From positions 72,587,300 through 72,651,299 of the forward strand of contig NC_063164.1 in NCBI RefSeq assembly GCF_023159225.1: a stretch of DNA of 64,000 nt. Direction: 5' to 3'. Of this stretch, positions 59,174 through 64,000 are shown in pieces. The notes beneath the pieces were generated by a model that did not search any database, had not been told where the DNA came from, and worked only from the letters and a program-made list of their open reading frames with translations. Both the position numbers and the translations under genes were made by a program. The DNA comes from Perognathus longimembris pacificus. Lineage: Eukaryota > Chordata > Mammalia > Rodentia > Heteromyidae. How positions within the stretch are numbered: the first letter of the stretch is position 1; each line of letters opens with the position of its first letter.

Positions 59174-61155
59174 TTGGATTGGGAATGCCAATCTACAAGC
59201 ACCTGTGAGCACCCTTTAAGACCCAAAGCAGCCCTTACCAAGCACTGTTGTGTAAATCTTATAAGTTCACAATTATATACTGATACCTTGTATACCTGTC
59301 TATAAACTTAGATTTGGTGTTCCTAAAGAATTCGATTTCAATATAACCACCAATCCTGGGCCCTGTATTCAGTAATTACTTATTTACTGTTACAACCCTA
59401 TAAGCAATTTTTGTTCTTATATTAAGTTCTTTTAGGACTGGCTTTCTCTATGAACCCCTTTGATTCACTCGGATTAAGCAGGGATAGCCTCTGTCCAATA
59501 ACCAGGAGTCAAAGTAACCTGGAGTTCCTTTCAGTAAGTCAGGGGGGAAAGTAAGAGGTAGTAAAGAGAATAGCGTAAAATGTATTGGGAGTGGGGTGAT
59601 GGTTTTGGTTTAGTTTCAGTGACGTGGAAATGTGGAGAAAAGTAGAATTAGTAGAAAGAACAAGTTAAAATGATAGACAATGGAGAGTTAGCAGAAAAGA
59701 GTGGAGGTGTTATTCATAGGAAAGTAATTTTTAACGAAAGAGAACGCAAAGAGAGAAATAAAGAAAAATACTGGAAGACAGATGCAGAAAACAGAGAAAA
59801 ATTATTTTAAAAAAATAAAAGAAAAAAGAAAAAGAAAAAACCCAGAAAAACGAACAACCAAAAAAAAAAAATACTTGATAAACAAACAGGTTAAAATGGA
59901 AAACAAAAAAACCAACGACATGTCAGAAGTGAAAAAATTAAAAAATTTTTTTTAAAAAGTTTAAAAAAATGTTTGAAAAGAAAAAAAATATGGAGTCCTC
60001 CTTGTTTGGGTGGTCTTTCCCCAGTCTCTGGTTTCCTTGCAATGGTCTGCAGTCTATTTTCCTGATTGGCTGTTTTGACTTGCTTTCAGTTTGCAGGGGT
60101 TGGATCTGTTCTGACCCTTATCCCCTGTTGGTGCAATCCTGGGTCTCTATCGTTCACATAGCTTGCAGGTAGGCCTTGGGCGTCCTCTATAGATGGGGAT
60201 GTGAGCAGTCTCAGGAACCATGGCTCCTCTGTCTACTGTAGGGCCGTGGCCTTTAACACCTGGCTTTGAATAGGCTGTGGACTCAGCAGGGCGGGGCGCC
60301 TCTGGCCTGGTTTACCTGGCTGAAAGTTGCTTGCCTGGGGGAGGTTCCTCCCTCCTGGTCGGGGCAGCCGCCTGGCGGAGCTGGTATGGGAATTCAGCTC
60401 TGTTTCGGGCTGGGAATTGGGCTTCCTCTGTGACGGGATCATTTATCTGTCTCAGGAACTGTTTGTTCCCCCATCTGGTGTTTCTGTGCCACCAGTAGCT
60501 GCTCGCTGCTTTCACTTTAAATTTAGAAATTCCGGCGGGCAGGGCGGGGCACCTCTGGCTAAGCCACGGCCCAGGAGGAGCGCCTTGGCAGGGGGCATTT
60601 TCCTTGGCAGAGCTGGCTCTCACTGGTCGGTCCCTCTTGCCCTTTTCAAAGATGGCTACTTTGTCCTTGTTTTCCCCATGCCTGCTTTAGTTCCAGTCTG
60701 GTCTGACCCTATGCCAGTGTCAAAGATGGCGGTCTGCTCTGGTGGTGGGGGAAGGGCTACCTTCCAGAAGCTGCTCTGTGGGCGCGAGTGAGAATATCTT
60801 TCGTGGGGTACTGATGCTTTCTCTGTGATTTCAGCCTATCCATGCTCAGCCACTGTCTGGAGGATTTTCCCCTGGTCTACGCTGTTTGCTTCAGCTGTGT
60901 GGAGTGCTGGTCGCTGTGCTGGGTGCTGTGCCAGCACTGGCACTGGCGTGGCGGTGGGATGCTGCTTGGAGCTCAAATCTGTCTTTTCAGAAGAGCAAAG
61001 TCGATTTTTCCTTCCTGGCCAGAATCCCTGTACTATTAGAACTTACTCTGGCTGTCTTTCTAGGAGTAAAAGTTTCTATGGGATGAGAAAACTGCGATGT
61101 CGGAAGGAGCTTAGCTAGGGCTCTGCTGCTCTTCCGCTGTCTTCCCGGAAGTCTC
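59174..61155 (-). promoter_or_regulatory. L1 copy B 5' UTR / internal promoter region
   Basis: It has two unlike halves. The outer half (about 60000-61155) is GC-rich with words that recur about 245 bases apart: 'gtctcaggaac' at 60208-60218 and 60449-60459, 'gcagggcggggc' at 60286-60297 and 60539-60550. This suggests diverged promoter monomers. The inner part has a strongly A-rich plus strand (about 59740-59990, T-rich in sense). Two YY1-like words 'caaagatggc' stand on the plus strand at 60646-60655 and 60721-60730, so antisense to the L1. The outermost end in sense carries an ETS-like 'cttccggg'. Confidence 0.65.
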
Positions 61156-61170
61156 TAGCATGCCTTTCTT

Positions 61171-64000
61171 AAGTTCCCTCACATTTGGTCACAAGTGGAG
61201 TCACTTGATTGCAAATGTCTTTTCAGGGTTGGAATGGATTTAATCCCATCCCATTGCTTCTCACCTCTATTCTAATGTCTCCATTACTAAACTATGTTCT
61301 TGTTGCTGCCTTCTTTTAGTTGCTATCCTTGCTTCTCCTGTCATGTCAGACTTGAAGAAGTGGTTAGAATAACATCTCTAGATTCCTTTGGACAAAAATT
61401 TGAGAGCCTTTTTAAACTTCTTTGACAAAATAGGAAAAATCACAAACAAAATTCCCATGAGATAATAAAAGTGAAATAACCTTAGAGGGATGGGATATTA
61501 CATGAAAGTACAATTTCATTCAATCTATACATAAGCTATCCAGTAGTTTTCACCAGTGTATCCAAATTGATTGTCAGGAAGTTTCATTTATCAAAGGAGC
61601 ATCAGTAAGGAAATGTATCCCCTAACATTGCTAGGGTAGTTGTGGATACCGTGTTAGTACTAAGGAAGCAGAAGTGCTAGGACTAACCCCAAGGTTACAG
61701 AGGCTAAACAGGTGAATTTTTATTTCAATGAAGGATTTTCTGGTCCATGTAGCTTGAGAGCTGGGGCTGTATTGAAAATGTCAATCATCAAACAAGCAGC
61801 CCACCTTCCACATGTGGTTTCTAGTAATTACTAAGAACATAGAGAAAGCTGTGGGGGAGATTTCCTGGATCAATTTTGGAAATGGTGGACATCAGTCATT
61901 TTTACTTACTCTATATTGGTTAGAACTCACATAAGCTAAAACATCTGCTAACACAGAAGCTGAAACCTATAAGGAGAAGAGAAACAAATAGCTATTTTCT
62001 TTCAACTCAGGTCCAGGTGCCTGTAACCACCCTCAGAATTCTTTGCTAACATAAATCTCAAGTCTGATTTATTTCTTTGTCACCCAGTTAAGTTGAGAAA
62101 TTAGAAGAAAATGAAACATATTTTGGTAAGCAACTAGCATTATGGCATTAATGTTCTCTCCCTCATCCTCCCTGACCCCCTGCTCTGCATTCAGTTATTT
62201 TGCTTAGCATTTATCCAAATGAGAAATTTAGTAGACGCTTTCAGGTGTCTAATACTTGAATGATAAGTATTTCTCTCCATCACATCTAGACAGGACTCCA
62301 TGATCCCAAACACTTGCACCTAAAAGAGAAACTGAAAACCCTTCCTCACACGCTGTCAGATATATATATAATTGCATGCCAACTTTTCTTTAGAAAGAAG
62401 ATTGGAAATGGTCCATTTCAAGAATGAAATCTTGATCGAACATCATCATAAGGAGCAGGACATTTTAAATTAATTCACAGGATGTATTCTCCTTTACATA
62501 GATTTTTGTACTACTCTTGATCCTTCCTTGAGAGGTTTATAATTTCAAGTGTTTATTTTCCTAGTCCATTTAAAGGGAGCTGTTAGGGTAGAAGAGAGCT
62601 TTTGAGCTTGTTCTGTGCTAGTGCAAATTTGGGTTGCCATGACTTTATTTTTAAAATTACTACTTTTCTTCTGTTTTCTGTTTTTTCTATTCTTCTGTTT
62701 TTTTCCAATCAATTTAGTAGATTAAAAATACAACTCCTTTATAAACCAAATAGGCTTTAAGCTATATATTTCTAGGTTGTTTCATGAACCGTAACTTTTT
62801 CTCCAATGGTTTCCAAGTCTGTCTTATTCCACTTAAAAAAAATCAATCCTTCTTTCTCTTAATGAAGGCTGTTTTGAGGTTGACAAAGTGATCCTTTGTT
62901 TAGATGCTAAGAATTAATGAGTATTTTCCACTTTCTCTTTCATGTCTTATTTCATACTTCTTGAGGTTCAGAAGCAGTTATGTCTTTCAAGCTGTGAAAC
63001 CTCAAATTTCTAGACTTATCTTAATCCTGGAATTTTACTAAAAACTTGTTTATTCTTGCCTGAGGTAAAATCTTCCTTACAATTACCTGCTATAAGTACA
63101 AGTGATAGACACTAACACCTCTCTTTTCAACTATTACCCCTAGAGCAAGTCTTACTAGACACCTGGTCTGCCTTCCAGATTGTTCAAGGCAGTTCTCCAC
63201 CTTTGAAAGGATTGATTATTTTACCAGAACTAAACAGGATGCTCAACTGTGTAGCTGTCTACAACTTAAATGCTAACCTACTACTGAATACGTAGTTTCC
63301 CTCCCCCCCCACCGTTAGTCTTCTACTTCAAAAAGATTAATGTAGGATTTAGAAAAATGTTGGTGGTTGTTAATCCTAAAACTTCATTGACTACATCATA
63401 CATTTCTTTCTCTCTTATGTAAAAATCCAAGGCATGTCAATTAGTTCTGCACTCTGAAGAAGGCTTTGCTGTAAGTTATCTTTTAGTACATACTTTGTGC
63501 TTGATATCAACTTCCAGAGAAGTTGAGAAGCCAGAGAAAGCAATCTGACTGTATGTCCAGGGAGATGAGAAATGAATGGTTTTGACTAAATCAACAATCA
63601 GTCTTTTCCATGGTGTCTTAAACAAATAGAAGTTTGTTTTTCTCATGTGATAAGAAGCCTCTATCTAGAAGGCCCAAGCTGGTTCACTAACCCTGTGATG
63701 ACAATTAAATGACACTGTTGTGTCTCCATATCCTGCCTTCACTGTGTTTGAGAAAATAGTACCCTCTCCTGAGATTTTTCAACAACATAGTAGCCAGATC
63801 TGAGTTTACTGACTATTGTGACAAGTGAGGGAAGCCCAGAGACTAGCTATTTTAACTAGGCCAATTTGTAATGTGTTTACAACCAGTTCAGCGAATAGAG
63901 TAAAAAGCAGTAGGGACCCTGGGTTAATCCTTCTGCCTTTCAGGAAAATAGGATTCAATATTCTAGAGGAAAGTCTTTCCTTGATATATACCTCCTTTTC
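61171..64000. other. Long stretch without a recognised gene or repeat
   Basis: Unassigned AT-rich sequence to the end of the window. There is a short C-run near 63304 and no open frame of interest. Confidence 0.45.

Larger units (their letters stand above)
53668..61155 (-). mobile_element. Full-length LINE-1, decayed (copy B)
   Basis: A 7.5-kb L1 with a long 5' UTR (59174-61155), ORF1 (58175-59173), ORF2 (about 54130-58019), a 3' UTR of about 460 bases and a T-rich (A in sense) end at 53668. The perfect 15-base target duplication 'tagcatgcctttctt' lies at 53653-53667 and 61156-61170. Both frames are broken many times, so it is older than copy A. Its 3' UTR type is that of the truncated copies at 11013, 15060, 15282 and 44373. 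Confidence 0.97.

Noticed and set aside
60327..60791. Plus-strand open frame of 154 codons in the 5' UTR of L1 copy B
   Set aside because: It has the same GC-rich, stop-poor composition, no motif, and is antisense to the element.

Overview
This is a piece of a mammalian nuclear chromosome, almost certainly from a rodent, and it is a gene-poor, repeat-dominated interval. I found no gene with introns, no RNA gene and no bacterial-type system. The interspersed repeats point to the lineage. Several are a two-part SINE with a tRNA/ID-like left half (ending in 'ccagccc' when seen on the opposite strand) and a right half built around 'gtggctcaagtgg...agtgctagccttgagc'. As far as I recall this is the IDL-Geo type of the superfamily Geomyoidea (kangaroo rats, pocket mice, pocket gophers). 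Other copies join the same right half to a 7SL/B1-like left half. The lineage call rests on recognising these families by eye; no database was searched.

Layout. 0-5 kb is an old, shredded LINE-1 on the minus strand, interrupted by a processed copy of POLR2K that still has an open 58-codon frame, by a composite SINE and by a MaLR LTR fragment. 5-19.8 kb holds unique AT-rich sequence with SINEs, a MaLR solo LTR, long GA, CTT and CCTT/CTTT tracts, a SINE split in two by an L1, and two young 5'-truncated L1 insertions with perfect 14-base target duplications. 19.85-26.48 kb is a full-length, nearly intact L1 (minus strand, 6.6 kb, 14-base duplication). Its ORF1 has one frameshift. Its ORF2 has one frameshift in an A-run and one premature stop, while all the catalytic residues I checked are intact.

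26.5-53.7 kb is unique sequence with SINEs, a second MaLR LTR, MIR elements, fragments of ancient L1s, a hAT-type DNA transposon fossil and several microsatellites, some of which have grown out of SINE tails. 53.67-61.16 kb is a second full-length L1 (minus strand, 7.5 kb, 15-base duplication) from a different, older subfamily with many disabling mutations. 61.2-64 kb shows nothing recognisable.

No genes cooperate here. The coding potential is that of L1 (ORF1 RNA-binding chaperone, ORF2 endonuclease plus reverse transcriptase) and of one retrocopied housekeeping mRNA. The SINEs, the retrocopy and the truncated L1s carry the marks of L1-driven target-primed insertion: target duplications and A-rich or simple-repeat 3' tails. 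I did not find a new biological system. The most useful observations are the intact-frame POLR2K retrocopy, the sharply localised lesions and 14-residue coiled-coil duplication in the young L1, the unusual 5' ends of both full-length L1s, and the sharing of one SINE right half by two different left halves.
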